Positions 24,512-33,272 of a stretch of DNA of 34,988 nucleotides are shown in pieces; position 1 is the stretch's first letter; each line of letters begins with the position of its first letter. Source of the stretch: Actinomycetes bacterium (GTDB taxonomy: Bacteria; Actinomycetota; Acidimicrobiia; Acidimicrobiales; RAAP-2). The position numbers were made by a program, and so were the translations under genes. The stretch is from the NCBI GenBank assembly GCA_021828055.1, contig JAKATH010000016.1:1-34988 (forward strand), in the 5' to 3' direction. The notes under the pieces were generated by a model. That model made no database searches, was not told where the DNA came from, and saw only the letters and a list, made by a program, of their open reading frames with translations.

Positions 24512-24522
24512 CCTCGAGCCCC

Positions 24523-26079
24523 ATGGAGCACACCATGGCCGAGCGCCTCGCGGACCTCGCGGCGCGAAAGGAGCAGGCCCTCCACGCGGGGAGCTCGCAG
24601 GCGGTCGAGCGCCAGCACGCCAAGGGCAAGATGACCGCGCGCGAGCGGATCGGCTACCTGCTCGACGAGGGGTCGTTCGAGGAGTTGCGCATGCTCGCCC
24701 GTCACCGCGCGCACGGCATGGGCCTCGGGGGCAACCGCCCGTACACGGACGGCGTGGTGACCGGCTTCGGCACCATCGACGGACGGAGGGTGTGCGTCTT
24801 CTCGCAGGACTTCACCGTCTTCGGCGGGGCGCTCGGGGAGGTCTTCGCCGAGAAGGTCCACGCGCTGATGGACCTCGCGGCGTCGACCGGCGTGCCGATG
24901 ATCGGGCTGAACGACGGTGCCGGGGCGCGGATCCAAGAAGGCGTCGTCTCGCTCCACTCCTACGGAGGGATCTTCTACCGCAACGTCGCGTCGTCCGGGA
25001 TGATCCCCCAGATCAGCGTCATCCTCGGGCCGTGCGCCGGAGGCGCGGTGTACTCGCCGGCGATCACCGACTTCGTCTTCATGGTGCAGGGCACCTCGCA
25101 CATGTTCATCACGGGGCCCGACGTCGTGAAGATGGTGACCGGTGAGGACGTGACGCTCGAGGAGCTCGGCGGGGCGATGAGCCACGCCACGAAGTCGGGA
25201 GTGGCGACCTTCGTCGCCGCGGACGAGAAGTCGTGCCTCGACGACGTGCGCTACCTCCTCTCGTTCCTCCCGTCGAACAACCTCGAGGAGCCGCCCGGGA
25301 CCACGTCGGGGGACGATCCCGAGCGCGTGACGCCAGAGCTCGCCGACCTCATGCCCGCGTCGCCGAACCAGCCGTACGACATGAAGAAGATCATCTCGGC
25401 GGTCGTCGACGACGGCGAGTACCTCGAGGTCCACTCGCACTGGGCGATGTCGATCACGTGCGGGTTCGCCCGAATCGGCGGCCGGGTGGTCGGCGTGGTC
25501 GGCAACCAGCCCGCGGTCCTCGCCGGCGTTCTCGACATCGACTCGTCCGAGAAGGCCGCCCGCTTCGTCCGCACGTGCGACGCCTTCAACATCCCGCTCG
25601 TCACGTTCGTGGACGTGCCGGGGTTCATGCCTGGGACGGACCAGGAGTACGGCGGGATCATCCGCCACGGGGCGAAGCTCCTCTACGCGTTCTGCGAGGC
25701 GACGGTGCCGCGCATCCAGGTCATCACGCGAAAGGCGTACGGCGGCGCCTACGTGGTCATGAACTCCAAGTCGATCGGCGCCGACCTGGCATTCGCATGG
25801 CCTTCCGCGGAGCTGGCGGTGATGGGCCCGCAGGGGGCGGTCGAGATCCTCTACCGCCGCGAGCTGGCCGCAGCCCCGGACCCCGCGGCGAGGCGCGCAG
25901 AGCTCGTCGAGGAGTACACGGAGCGCTACGCGAACCCGTACGTCGCGGCGGAGCGGGGGTACGTCGACGACGTGATCTCCCCTGCCGACACCCGCAGCGT
26001 CCTCGCTCGGAGCCTCGCCATGCTCGCCTCGAAGCGCTCGGAGCTGCCGAATCGCAAGCACGGCAACGTGCCTCTGTGA
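24523..26079 (+). CDS. Acyl-CoA (propionyl-CoA) carboxylase beta subunit
   Basis: This 518-residue carboxyltransferase subunit moves CO2 from biotin to propionyl-CoA or a related acyl-CoA. Both crotonase-like halves are complete: [24 protein letters not shown] and [20 protein letters not shown] in the N-half, [33 protein letters not shown] and [30 protein letters not shown] in the C-half. It starts at the ATG at 24523; a second ATG lies at 24535. The biotin-carboxylase/carrier alpha chain is not in the window. The small protein at 26076 is overlapped as GTGA and may be an accessory subunit. Confidence 0.94.
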   Translation: MEHTMAERLADLAARKEQALHAGSSQAVERQHAKGKMTARERIGYLLDEGSFEELRMLARHRAHGMGLGGNRPYTDGVVTGFGTIDGRRVCVFSQDFTVFGGALGEVFAEKVHALMDLAASTGVPMIGLNDGAGARIQEGVVSLHSYGGIFYRNVASSGMIPQISVILGPCAGGAVYSPAITDFVFMVQGTSHMFITGPDVVKMVTGEDVTLEELGGAMSHATKSGVATFVAADEKSCLDDVRYLLSFLPSNNLEEPPGTTSGDDPERVTPELADLMPASPNQPYDMKKIISAVVDDGEYLEVHSHWAMSITCGFARIGGRVVGVVGNQPAVLAGVLDIDSSEKAARFVRTCDAFNIPLVTFVDVPGFMPGTDQEYGGIIRHGAKLLYAFCEATVPRIQVITRKAYGGAYVVMNSKSIGADLAFAWPSAELAVMGPQGAVEILYRRELAAAPDPAARRAELVEEYTERYANPYVAAERGYVDDVISPADTRSVLARSLAMLASKRSELPNRKHGNVPL

Positions 26080-26447
26080 GCGGCCCTGTGGCGAGGGGAC
26101 CCCGCCCCATAGCGGTCGGCTCCGGGCTCCGGCCCCGCCCCGCCGCGGTCGGCTCCGGGCTCCGGCCCCGCCCCGCCGAGGTCGGCTCCGGGCTCCGGCC
26201 CCGCCCCGCCGCCGATCCCGTCGTCGTCGCGTTGATCGCCGAGGCCGCGCTCGAGCTGTGGCCCCGCACTCCGGTCGCCGACCCGGCCGCTGAGGCGGAG
26301 CGGGCCGCTCGACAAGAGCGGGCTGGGCGCACGTGGCGGTTGAGCGGCCGGTGGTGGACTCGGCCCGGTCGCCCTGAGCCGGGACCGGCCATCGGCGCGC
26401 TGACGCCAGGCCGAGCCGTCCCGGGCCACTCCCGCCCCCCGGCCTGA
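26076..26447 (+). CDS. Small basic protein coupled to the carboxylase; candidate epsilon/OadG-like accessory subunit
   Basis: This 123-residue frame starts at the GTG overlapping the carboxylase stop codon (GTGA). Residues 12-45 are a threefold 11-residue repeat ([11 protein letters not shown]) encoded by 33-bp DNA repeats. After it comes [18 protein letters not shown], an amphipathic helix, and then [11 protein letters not shown] short helix followed by a W-x-x-x-GR ending resembles the tails of small accessory chains of decarboxylase/carboxylase complexes, and actinobacterial acyl-CoA carboxylases often have a small epsilon chain encoded next to beta. I cannot assign a family firmly. The coupling suggests it is translated with the beta subunit. 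Confidence 0.5.
   Translation: MSGPVARGPRPIAVGSGLRPRPAAVGSGLRPRPAEVGSGLRPRPAADPVVVALIAEAALELWPRTPVADPAAEAERAARQERAGRTWRLSGRWWTRPGRPEPGPAIGALTPGRAVPGHSRPPA
26112..26210. repeat. Three perfect 33-bp tandem repeats
   Basis: Three copies (26112-26144, 26145-26177, 26178-26210) are identical except for one base in the third (GAGGTC instead of GCGGTC). The unit keeps the reading frame and adds 11 Pro/Arg-rich residues per copy to the small carboxylase-linked protein. Confidence 0.95.
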
Positions 26448-26559
26448 CGGGAGGGAGCGTGGCGCCCGTCGGGGCCTGCCCGTCGACACCGGCAGCGGGC
26501 GCCTCGTGGACGCCGGCGCGCTCGTCGCAGCGCTCGACGCGGGCAGCAGGGGCGCGTCC

Positions 26560-28569
26560 CTACCCTCGACCGTCCGGCGCGCGACGCTGCGCCGCGAGGT
26601 CCACCAGCTCCGAGACGATCTGGTCGAGCTGGAAGTCCTTCGGCGTGTAGATGGCCGCCACGCCCTTGCTGCGGAGCACCGCCGCGTCGTCGGAGGGCAC
26701 GATGCCGCCCACGACGACCGGTGCGTCCACGCCTTCTGCGCGCAGGCGGTCGAGGATCTCGGGCACGAGCTCCAGGTGCGAGCCAGAGAGGACCGAGAGC
26801 CCCACGACGTCGACGTCCTCGTCGCGCGCCGCCGCGACGATCGCGGCTGGCGTGAGACGGATTCCCTGGTAGACGACCTCGAACCCGGCGTCGCGTGCTG
26901 CGAGCGCGATCTGCTCGGCGCCGTTCGAGTGGCCGTCGAGCCCCGGCTTGGCGACGAGGAGCTTCGGCCGGGTGCCGATGGCTTCGACCAGCGCCCGGAC
27001 CTTCGCCTGCGCGCCGCCGCGTGCGCGGCCGCCGGTCTCCGGCCGCCGCGGGCTCCGGTACGCCCCGGCGACGCCGGTCGGAGCCCGGTACTCGCCGAAG
27101 ACCTCGCGCAGCGCCGCGGCCCACTCGCCGGTGGTCCCCCCGGCGCGGGCCAACTCGATGGTCGCCGGCATGACGTTGGCGGCAGGGTCGGCCACCGCGC
27201 GCCGCAACTCGTCGAGGGCCCCCGCCACGGCGGCCCCGTCCCGCCCTGCGCGCCAGGCTCGGACGTCGTCCTGGAGCTCCTGTTGCGCGGTCGGGTGGAC
27301 CTTCGCCACGGCGGCCGCACTCGGGTCCGCCGTGAGGGGCGACGGCTCGGTCTCCGTGAAGCAGTTGACGCCCACCACCGCGAGCTCACCCGACTCGATC
27401 CTCAGCACCCGCTCGGCCTGGCTGCGCACCAGGCGCGTCTTCAGCTCTTCGATCGCCTCGAACGCCCCGCCGAGCGACAGCACGTCGTCGAGCTCTGCGA
27501 GGGCGGCGCCGGCGAGGGACGCGGTCTTCTCCTCGATGACGGTGGACCCGTCGAAGATGTCGCCGTGCTCGAGGATGTCGGACTCGTAGGCGAGGATCTG
27601 CTGGAGCCTGAGCGACCACTGCTGGTCCCACGGGCGCGGCAACCCCAGCGCCTCGTTCCACGCTGGGAGCTGCATGGCGCGCGCGCGAGCGTTCGCGGAC
27701 AGCGTCACCCCCAGGGTCTCGAGCACGATGCGCGGCACGTTGTTCTCGGGCTGCTGCTCGGTGAGACCGAGGGAGCTCACCTGCACGCCGTAGCGAAATC
27801 GTCGAAGTCGAGGGTCGGCGACGCCGTATCGCTCCAGGCAGATCCGCTCCCAGAGCTGCGCGAAGGCCCGCAGCTTGCAGGTCTCCTCCACGAAGCGCAC
27901 CCCGGAGCTCACGAAGAAGCTGATGCGCCCGACGACCTGCGGGATCTCGGAGGCCCCGATCTTGGCGGAGGCACGTGCCGCGTCGAGGATCCCGATCGCG
28001 GTCGCGAGGGCGTACGCGATCTCCTGCACGGGGGTTGCCCCCGCTTCCTGGAGGTGGTAGCTGCAGATGTTGACGGGGTTCCACTTCGGCATTCGGCGCA
28101 CCGTGTACGCGATCGTGTCGACCGTGAGCCGGAGGCTCGGTGCGGGCGGGAAGATGAAGGTGCCGCGGCTCAGGTACTCCTTCACGATGTCGTTCTGCGT
28201 CGTGCCTTGGAGCGCGTCCGGTGGGACTCCCCGTTCGGCCGCGTGCGCGATGTACAAGCCGAGCAGCCATGCGGCCGTTGCGTTGATGGTCATCGAGGTG
28301 TTCATCTCGCCGACCGGGATCCCTGCCATGAGCTCGCGCATGTGGCCGAGGTGCACCACGGGCACACCGACCTTGCCGACCTCGCCGGCGGCCTCCGGCG
28401 CGTCGGGGTCGTAGCCCGTCTGGGTCGGCAGGTCGAAGGCGATGGAGAGGCCCGTCTGTCCCTTCGCAAGGTTCTTCCGGTAGAGCTCGTTCGAGGCGCG
28501 CGCGGTCGAGTGGCCGGAGTAGGTCCGCATCATCCAGGGTGACGAGCGGGTCGGGCGCTCCTCTTGCAC
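26560..28569 (-). CDS. Ethylmalonyl-CoA mutase (MeaA/Ecm-type, B12-dependent)
   Basis: This 669-residue adenosylcobalamin mutase rearranges ethylmalonyl-CoA to methylsuccinyl-CoA. The N-terminal RTYSGHSTARASNELYRKNLAKGQTGLSIAFDLPTQTGYD, the middle VQVSSLGLTEQQPENNVPRI, and AMQLPAWNEALGLPRPWDQQWSLR are features of the Ecm/MeaA subfamily and differ from methylmalonyl-CoA mutase. The C-terminal B12 domain has the base-off motif GLDGHSNGAEQIA, then SVLSGSHLE and VVVGGIVPSDD. I chose the GTG at 28569, preceded by GAGAGGAA; a longer frame reaches 28695, but its sequence is not family-like. It is convergent with the carboxylase genes. Ccr in the same cluster supports Ecm rather than Mcm. Confidence 0.9.
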   Translation of the reverse strand: MQEERPTRSSPWMMRTYSGHSTARASNELYRKNLAKGQTGLSIAFDLPTQTGYDPDAPEAAGEVGKVGVPVVHLGHMRELMAGIPVGEMNTSMTINATAAWLLGLYIAHAAERGVPPDALQGTTQNDIVKEYLSRGTFIFPPAPSLRLTVDTIAYTVRRMPKWNPVNICSYHLQEAGATPVQEIAYALATAIGILDAARASAKIGASEIPQVVGRISFFVSSGVRFVEETCKLRAFAQLWERICLERYGVADPRLRRFRYGVQVSSLGLTEQQPENNVPRIVLETLGVTLSANARARAMQLPAWNEALGLPRPWDQQWSLRLQQILAYESDILEHGDIFDGSTVIEEKTASLAGAALAELDDVLSLGGAFEAIEELKTRLVRSQAERVLRIESGELAVVGVNCFTETEPSPLTADPSAAAVAKVHPTAQQELQDDVRAWRAGRDGAAVAGALDELRRAVADPAANVMPATIELARAGGTTGEWAAALREVFGEYRAPTGVAGAYRSPRRPETGGRARGGAQAKVRALVEAIGTRPKLLVAKPGLDGHSNGAEQIALAARDAGFEVVYQGIRLTPAAIVAAARDEDVDVVGLSVLSGSHLELVPEILDRLRAEGVDAPVVVGGIVPSDDAAVLRSKGVAAIYTPKDFQLDQIVSELVDLAAQRRAPDGRG

Positions 28570-28748
28570 GGTCGGTTCCTCTCGGCTCAGCGGCGGCGGC
28601 AGAAGCAGAAGCCCTGCTCCGACCTGCGCCCCCCGACACCCAGCGACTCGAACACCGCGGCCCACGCTACCCCTGTGCCACCGAGAGACGACCAAGCCGC
28701 CCCGCAGGATGGCGGTCTGTGGGATGGTGTGGGCGTGGTGAGCCTCAC

Positions 28749-29471
28749 ATGAGCACGGGTGTGCTCGCGCTCGTCGGCGGGGACGAATGGACGCCCGGCT
28801 GCGACTTCGACGCGGAGCTCCTCGCCGCCTCCGGGTGCGACCGGGTCGTGGTGCTCCCCACGGCGGCCGCGTTCGAGCGGCCGGAGCGCCGCGTGCTCGC
28901 GGCAGCCGAGTGGTTCGCCGAGCTGGGCGCAGAGGTGGAGGGGCTCATGGTCACGACCCGCGCCGACGCGCAGGACGACGGCGCCGCGGCGACCGTCAGC
29001 TCCGCCCGCTTCGTCTACCTGAGCGGAGGGTCCCCGCTCCATTTACGCTCGGTGTTGAAGGGCTCGAAGGTCTTCGCGGCCCTCCGCGCGTCGTGGCACG
29101 CGGGCGCGGTCGTGGCCGGTGCAGGCGCCGGCGCGCTCGTGCTCTCCGACCCGATGGTCGACCCGCGCGGGGGAGCGCTCACCGTGGGGCTGGGGCTCGT
29201 CGAGGGCCTCGCCGTCGTGCCGCTCGTCGGCGACCTCCAGGACGGTGCCCACGGCGAGAAGCTCCACCGCTCGGTGCTGCTCGCACCGTCGGGCGTCCCC
29301 GTCGTGGGGATCCCGGGGCGCACCGCGGCGCTCCGCGACCCTGACGGACGTTGGCGTAGCGCCGGGCGAGGGGAGCCGGTGGTCTACGTCGACGGCCGCC
29401 TGGCGGCAGCGGGGCTCGACGCCCTGACGGGCACCTGGCCGGCGCCTGACCGGCACCTGGCCGGCGCCTGA
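28749..29471 (+). CDS. Cyanophycinase/peptidase S51-like protein lacking the nucleophile serine
   Basis: This 240-residue protein resembles the class-I-glutamine-amidotransferase-like S51 family (cyanophycinase, dipeptidase E). VLALVGGDEWTPG opens the fold, and FVYLSGGSPLHLRSVL matches the oxyanion-side GG motif. The nucleophile elbow reads AGAGAGAL (residues 123-130), where the family has GxSAGA, so Gly126 replaces the catalytic serine. A hydrolase by this mechanism is therefore unlikely; a binding or regulatory role is possible. Its last residues and stop codon lie inside a 22-bp DNA repeat, so the C-terminus is probably a recent extension. It starts at the ATG at 28749 without a clear Shine-Dalgarno. 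Confidence 0.7.
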   Translation: MSTGVLALVGGDEWTPGCDFDAELLAASGCDRVVVLPTAAAFERPERRVLAAAEWFAELGAEVEGLMVTTRADAQDDGAAATVSSARFVYLSGGSPLHLRSVLKGSKVFAALRASWHAGAVVAGAGAGALVLSDPMVDPRGGALTVGLGLVEGLAVVPLVGDLQDGAHGEKLHRSVLLAPSGVPVVGIPGRTAALRDPDGRWRSAGRGEPVVYVDGRLAAAGLDALTGTWPAPDRHLAGA

Positions 29472-29542
29472 CCGGCACCTGGCCGGCACCTGACTGGCAG
29501 CGGGGCTCGACGCCCTGGCCGGCGCCTGACCGGCACCTGGCC
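29405..29542. repeat. 22-bp repeat array spanning the 3' end of the S51-like gene
   Basis: A 22-bp unit beginning GGCGCCTGACCGG occurs at 29441-29462, 29463-29484 and 29521-29542. A second 21-bp string beginning GCAGCGGGGCTC occurs at 29407-29427 and 29497-29517, so a larger block was duplicated. The TGA of the S51-like gene lies within the second 22-bp copy; because 22 is not divisible by three, copy number changes where the protein ends. Confidence 0.88.
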
Positions 29543-29558
29543 GCCCCGTCGGACCCAG

Positions 29559-30509
29559 TCAGGCTGCGGCGGCCACGAGCGCCGCGAGCGCCTGCGCCCC
29601 CGGCCCGTCGATCGGGAGGTGCGTCTGTGTCGCGTAGAGCCAGCCCGGGTGCTGCACGGCCAACGCGTACCAGTTGACGAGCACCGCCCGCGGGTGGCGC
29701 GCGACCCCCTGTGCGAGCACCGCGTTGTTCGAGTCCTGCCATGTGCGGTCCACGCGGTTGTTCACGAACACCACCCTCGACGCTCCGGACAGGACGGACA
29801 TCATCGAGTCGAACTGCACGGGGGAGACGGGGCCGTTGGTCCCGAGACCTACGATGACGACCGCACCGAGCGCGTCCTGTGACTGGAGCTGCCGGAGCAC
29901 CGCCTCGCCTGTTGTCCACCAGCGGCTGACGGCTGCTGTGACGCGGACGCCGGGGATGTCCTTCGCGAGGGCCCCCTCGTAGTCGATCATCACCGAGTCT
30001 CCGACAGCGGTGACCTTGTCGGCGACGAATCCCCGCCCCGGGGCCGGGAGCGGAGGCTCCGTGACGGGTCCGTGCTTCCCGACGGCGGCAGAGGTGGCCG
30101 GGGGCGACGTGGCCGGAGCAGAGGTGGCGGGGGGCGAGGTGGCCGGGGGCGACGTGGCCGGAGCAGACGTGGCCGGGGGCGACGTGGCCGGGGGCGACGT
30201 GGCGGGGGGCGACGTGGCCGGAGCAGAGGTGGCCGGGGGCGACGTGGCCGGGGGCGACGTGGCGGCTGCCGTCGAGCGTGACGGGGTGGTGGAGGTGGTT
30301 GTGCCCGCGGCGAGCCGGGTGGTGGTGCTGTCCGTGTGGTGCCCCGAGGCGTGCGTGCGCGCCTCGGCAAGGGGGGTGCTGACGCCGCACGCGGCGGTGG
30401 CGAGCACCACGGCGGCGATCCCCAGCGCGGCTCCCGCCCAGCTCGTCAGCGGGCGCCTCTGCACGGCCGGGCGCACCGGCCCCGAGGTCAACTGCGCCTC
30501 CGGCCGCAT
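29559..30509 (-). CDS. Lipoprotein with Thr/Pro repeat linker and SGNH-hydrolase-like domain
   Basis: This 316-residue envelope protein has a signal segment AGAALGIAAVVLATAAC with Cys41 as probable lipid anchor. It continues with a Thr-rich stretch and a linker of eleven ATS(P/A)P units (about residues 83-140), and ends in an SGNH-type domain as on OatA-like O-acetyltransferases. The domain has AVGDSVM (Ser172), VGLGTNG (Asn225) and ATQTHLPIDG with His297. Three residues before that histidine, where the family has Asp (DxxH), there is Thr294, so the triad is incomplete. The protein may have altered or no activity. The linker would hold the domain away from the membrane. It converges on the S51-like gene; the ATG at 30509 lacks a strong Shine-Dalgarno. 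Confidence 0.75.
   Translation of the reverse strand: MRPEAQLTSGPVRPAVQRRPLTSWAGAALGIAAVVLATAACGVSTPLAEARTHASGHHTDSTTTRLAAGTTTSTTPSRSTAAATSPPATSPPATSAPATSPPATSPPATSPPATSAPATSPPATSPPATSAPATSPPATSAAVGKHGPVTEPPLPAPGRGFVADKVTAVGDSVMIDYEGALAKDIPGVRVTAAVSRWWTTGEAVLRQLQSQDALGAVVIVGLGTNGPVSPVQFDSMMSVLSGASRVVFVNNRVDRTWQDSNNAVLAQGVARHPRAVLVNWYALAVQHPGWLYATQTHLPIDGPGAQALAALVAAAA
30091..30255. repeat. Eleven 15-bp tandem repeats encoding the Thr/Pro linker
   Basis: Eleven head-to-tail 15-bp units of the GACGTGGCCGGGGGC type occur, with interspersed GACGTGGCCGGAGCA variants. On the minus strand they read ATSPP or ATSAP. Variant units recur at irregular spacing, suggesting growth by duplication of blocks as well as single units. 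Confidence 0.95.
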
Positions 30510-30579
30510 GCCAGCACTGTGCCAGATCGGGCCGTGGGGCGTGCCGCGGGCAGGCCCGTCCTTCGCGACGCCGCCTCGG

Positions 30580-31131
30580 CTACTCGTGCTCGGTGATCGT
30601 GACGGATTCGATGACCACGCGCTCTTTTGGGTTGCCCGACGGGGAGCCTGCCGCGTCGATCGTCCCGACGACGTCGCCGCCTGCTACCACCGACCCGAAG
30701 AGCGAGTAGGCGGGCGGGAGCCTGACGCCGTTGGGACCGCTGATGATGAAGAACTGGCTGCCGTTCGTATCCGGTCCGGCGTTGGCCATCGCGAGCGACC
30801 CGACCTGGTAGCGCCCGGGCTTGGGCAGCTCGTCCGCGAATCGGTAGCCGGGCCCGCCGCGACCGGTGCCCTCGGGGTCGCCTCCCTGGATGACGAAGCC
30901 CGGGATGATCCGGTGGAACACGATGCCGTCGAAGTAGTGCCAACGCGCGAGGAAGACGAAATTGTTGACCGTGACCGGTGCGCCGATCGCGTCGAGCTCG
31001 GCGACGATCGTGCCCTTCGACGTCTCGATCGCCGCGGTGTAGCGCCGCCGCGAGTCGATGACCAGCGGGGGAGGGCTGTCGAACCGCTGACGCTTCGGGC
31101 TCGAGCCGTCGGGGGCGGGGACGTCCGTCAT
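30580..31131 (-). CDS. Peptidyl-prolyl cis-trans isomerase, cyclophilin type (cytoplasmic)
   Basis: This 183-residue cyclophilin has the core VNNFVFLARWHYFDGIVFHRIIPGFVIQGGDPEGTG near residues 55-90, MANAGPDTNGSQFFI and LFGSVVAGGDVV, so the proline isomerase site (His-Arg-Ile-Ile, Gln-Phe-Phe) is intact. There is no signal peptide; the first 25 residues are an unstructured Pro/Ser/Arg stretch. It starts at the ATG 7 bases after the upstream cyclophilin stop codon, so the two form an operon. Its likely role is general folding. Confidence 0.92.
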   Translation of the reverse strand: MTDVPAPDGSSPKRQRFDSPPPLVIDSRRRYTAAIETSKGTIVAELDAIGAPVTVNNFVFLARWHYFDGIVFHRIIPGFVIQGGDPEGTGRGGPGYRFADELPKPGRYQVGSLAMANAGPDTNGSQFFIISGPNGVRLPPAYSLFGSVVAGGDVVGTIDAAGSPSGNPKERVVIESVTITEHE

Positions 31132-31138
31132 GGGTGCC

Positions 31139-32008
31139 TCAACTCTCGTGGATGGTGACGGTGAGGATCCTCTGGACGACGTCCGGCGGAACGCCTGTGG
31201 CCCTCGGTGTCGAGTTTCCCTCCGCATTGATCTTCTCGACGATCGGCATGCCCGAAGTCACCGTTCCGAACAGGGAGTACTTGTTCCCGCTCTTGAGGTC
31301 GTTGTTGAGGGTGGTGGCTCCTCCGGGCACCAGGATGAAGAACTGGCTCCCGTTGGTGTCTGTGCCGCCCGAGTTGGCCATGGCGACGTCGCCGGTGGCG
31401 TAGGCGGTCGGGACGTTCTCGTTGGCGAACTCGTAGCCCGGCCCACCCGATCCGGTGTCCGTCGGGTCGCCGGTCTGGTCCATGAAGCCGGGGATCACCC
31501 GGTGGAAGACGTTGCAGTTGTAGAAACCGTGACGCGCGAGGAAGACGAAGTTGTTCACCGTGTGCGGCGCCGCCTTGGCGTCGAGTGTGACCACGAAGGG
31601 TCCTGCCGTCGTCTTCACCGTCGCGGTGTAGGTCTTCGCCGTGGCGATCGTCATGGCGGGCGGTGAGGGCCAGTGCAGCGTGTTGGCCCTCGTCTTCGGT
31701 GTGGCGGGGCAGCCGGCGTCGACCGCCGCCTTGTCGGCCGCGGCCTGCAGCGCCTTGCTCCCGCTGGAGGTGGTGGTCGTCGTGGTGGTCGTCGTCGTGG
31801 TGGTCGTGGAGGAGGGCGTCTTCTTGGGAGGGGGAGGGCTGCTCGAGAACGCGCCGGTCGTGAGCAGGACCAGGAGGAGCACCACAGCGGCGCCGACGGT
31901 GATGAACCCGCCGTTCCGCAGCCGCCGGCGCGTCTGGACTCGGCGGCGCTCGGCAGCCTTCTTCTTCCTGCGTGCAGCTTTCTGCCTGGCTCGCTTGTCC
32001 GTGGGCAC
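31139..32008 (-). CDS. Membrane-anchored cyclophilin-type peptidyl-prolyl isomerase
   Basis: This 289-residue protein has a very basic N-terminus (KRARQKAARRKKKAAERRR), one membrane span (about residues 33-51, FITVGAAVVLLLVLLTTGAF), then a linker with PPPPKK and 13 consecutive threonines. The extracytoplasmic cyclophilin domain follows: HTVNNFVFLARHGFYNCNVFHRVIPGFMDQTGDPT, MANSGGTDTNGSQFFI and LFGTVTSGMPIVEKI. The anchored topology suggests folding of exported proteins. The GTG at 32008 is chosen because a TATCGT box lies 8 bases upstream and no Shine-Dalgarno is present, as for a leaderless message. It is divergent from aspartokinase. Confidence 0.88.
   Translation of the reverse strand: MPTDKRARQKAARRKKKAAERRRVQTRRRLRNGGFITVGAAVVLLLVLLTTGAFSSSPPPPKKTPSSTTTTTTTTTTTTTSSGSKALQAAADKAAVDAGCPATPKTRANTLHWPSPPAMTIATAKTYTATVKTTAGPFVVTLDAKAAPHTVNNFVFLARHGFYNCNVFHRVIPGFMDQTGDPTDTGSGGPGYEFANENVPTAYATGDVAMANSGGTDTNGSQFFILVPGGATTLNNDLKSGNKYSLFGTVTSGMPIVEKINAEGNSTPRATGVPPDVVQRILTVTIHES
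31769..31807. repeat. Polythreonine tract in the membrane-anchored cyclophilin
   Basis: Thirteen Thr codons in a row form a simple-sequence tract, seen on the plus strand as mixed GGT/CGT triplets. It encodes a flexible, possibly glycosylated, linker between the membrane span and the isomerase domain. Confidence 0.9.
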
Positions 32009-32016
32009 GGGCGGAC

Positions 32017-32022
32017 ACGATA
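32017..32022 (-). promoter_or_regulatory. TATCGT -10 box, 8 bases before the cyclophilin start codon
   Basis: The minus strand reads TATCGT at 32022-32017, followed by 8 bases and the GTG at 32008. This fits a leaderless promoter. It is back to back with the aspartokinase box at 32045, in a gap of 48 bases. Confidence 0.45.
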
Positions 32023-32044
32023 TCGAAGCCGCGGCTGTCGCGGA

Positions 32045-32050
32045 TAGCGT
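32045..32050 (+). promoter_or_regulatory. TAGCGT -10 box, 6 bases before the aspartokinase start codon
   Basis: TAGCGT followed by CTTTGC and then GTG places the expected transcription start at the start codon. No Shine-Dalgarno is visible. Confidence 0.45.
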
Positions 32051-32056
32051 CTTTGC

Positions 32057-33272
32057 GTGGCGCTCGTGGTCCAGAAGTTTGGCGGCACCTCCGTCGGGGA
32101 CGCCGACCGCATCCGCGCGGTCGCCGATCACGTCGCACGCACCCGGCGGTCGGGAAAGGACGTGGTCGTGGTCGTGAGCGCGATGGGGAAGACGACTGAC
32201 GACCTCATCCGCTTGGCGAGCGAGGTCAGCTCGGTGCAGCCTCCCCGCGAGTACGACATGCTGGTCAGCGCCGGAGAGCGCATCTCCACCGCGCTCTTGT
32301 GCATGGCGCTCGCGGAGCTCGGCGTCGCCGCCTCGTCGTTCACGGGGAGCCAGGCCGGGATCGTCACCGACACCTCCCACACGAAGGCGAAGATCGTCGA
32401 CATCCGCGCCGCACGGATCACCGAGGCGCTGGAAGTCGGGAAGGTGCCGGTCGTCGCGGGGTTCCAGGGGGTGTCGACGGAGCGGGACGTGACGACGCTC
32501 GGGCGCGGTGCCTCCGATCTCACGGCGGTGGCGCTCGCGGCTGTCCTCGGCGCCGACGTCTGCGAGATCTACACGGACGTGACGGGCGTCTTCAGCGCCG
32601 ACCCCAGGATCGTCCCGGACGCCCACAAGCTGCCCCGCCTCAGCTTCGAAGAGATGCTCGAGATCTCCGCGGCGGGGGGCAAGGTGCTGCAACTGCGGTC
32701 TGCCGAATTCGCGCGGAACCATCGCGTGCCCCTGCATGTGCGCAGCAGCTTCACCTGGGAGCCAGGCACGTGGATCTTGGAGGAGGATGTGTCAATGGTG
32801 GAGGAGGAGGCGGTCGTCACCGCGGTGGTCCACGATGCCTCGCAGGCGAAGATCACCGTGACCGGCGTCCCGGACAAGCCCGGGGTCGCGGCGCGCCTGT
32901 TCCGGGCGCTCGCGGATCGGTCGGTCAACGTGGACGACATCGTGCAGAACGCGTCGGTCCACGGCACGACCGACATCTCCTTCACGGTCCCCCGCACCGA
33001 TGTCGGCGCCGCCGTCGAGGGCGTCTCGGGCCATCTCGCCGACCTGGGCGCGACGGGGGTGACGTCGGACGAGGGGATCGCGAAGGTGTCGGTCATCGGC
33101 GCGGGGATGAAGTCGCACCCTGGGGTGACCGCCACGATGTTCGAGACGTTGGCCGATGAGGGGATCAACATCGACCTGATCTCGACCTCGACGATCCGGA
33201 TCTCCTGCATCGTGCGCGAGGAGGACGTCGAGCGTGCGGTGCGAGCGCTCCACCAAGCGTTCGAGCTCGGCT

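Noticed and set aside
24509-24514. TAGCCT as a -10 box for the carboxylase beta gene
   Set aside because: It overlaps the epimerase stop codon in a close-packed operon, so a separate promoter is not needed and the match could be chance.
26560-28569. Assignment as methylmalonyl-CoA mutase
   Set aside because: N-terminal and central motifs match the Ecm/MeaA subfamily and Ccr is in the same cluster; a separate small/large Mcm pair is absent.
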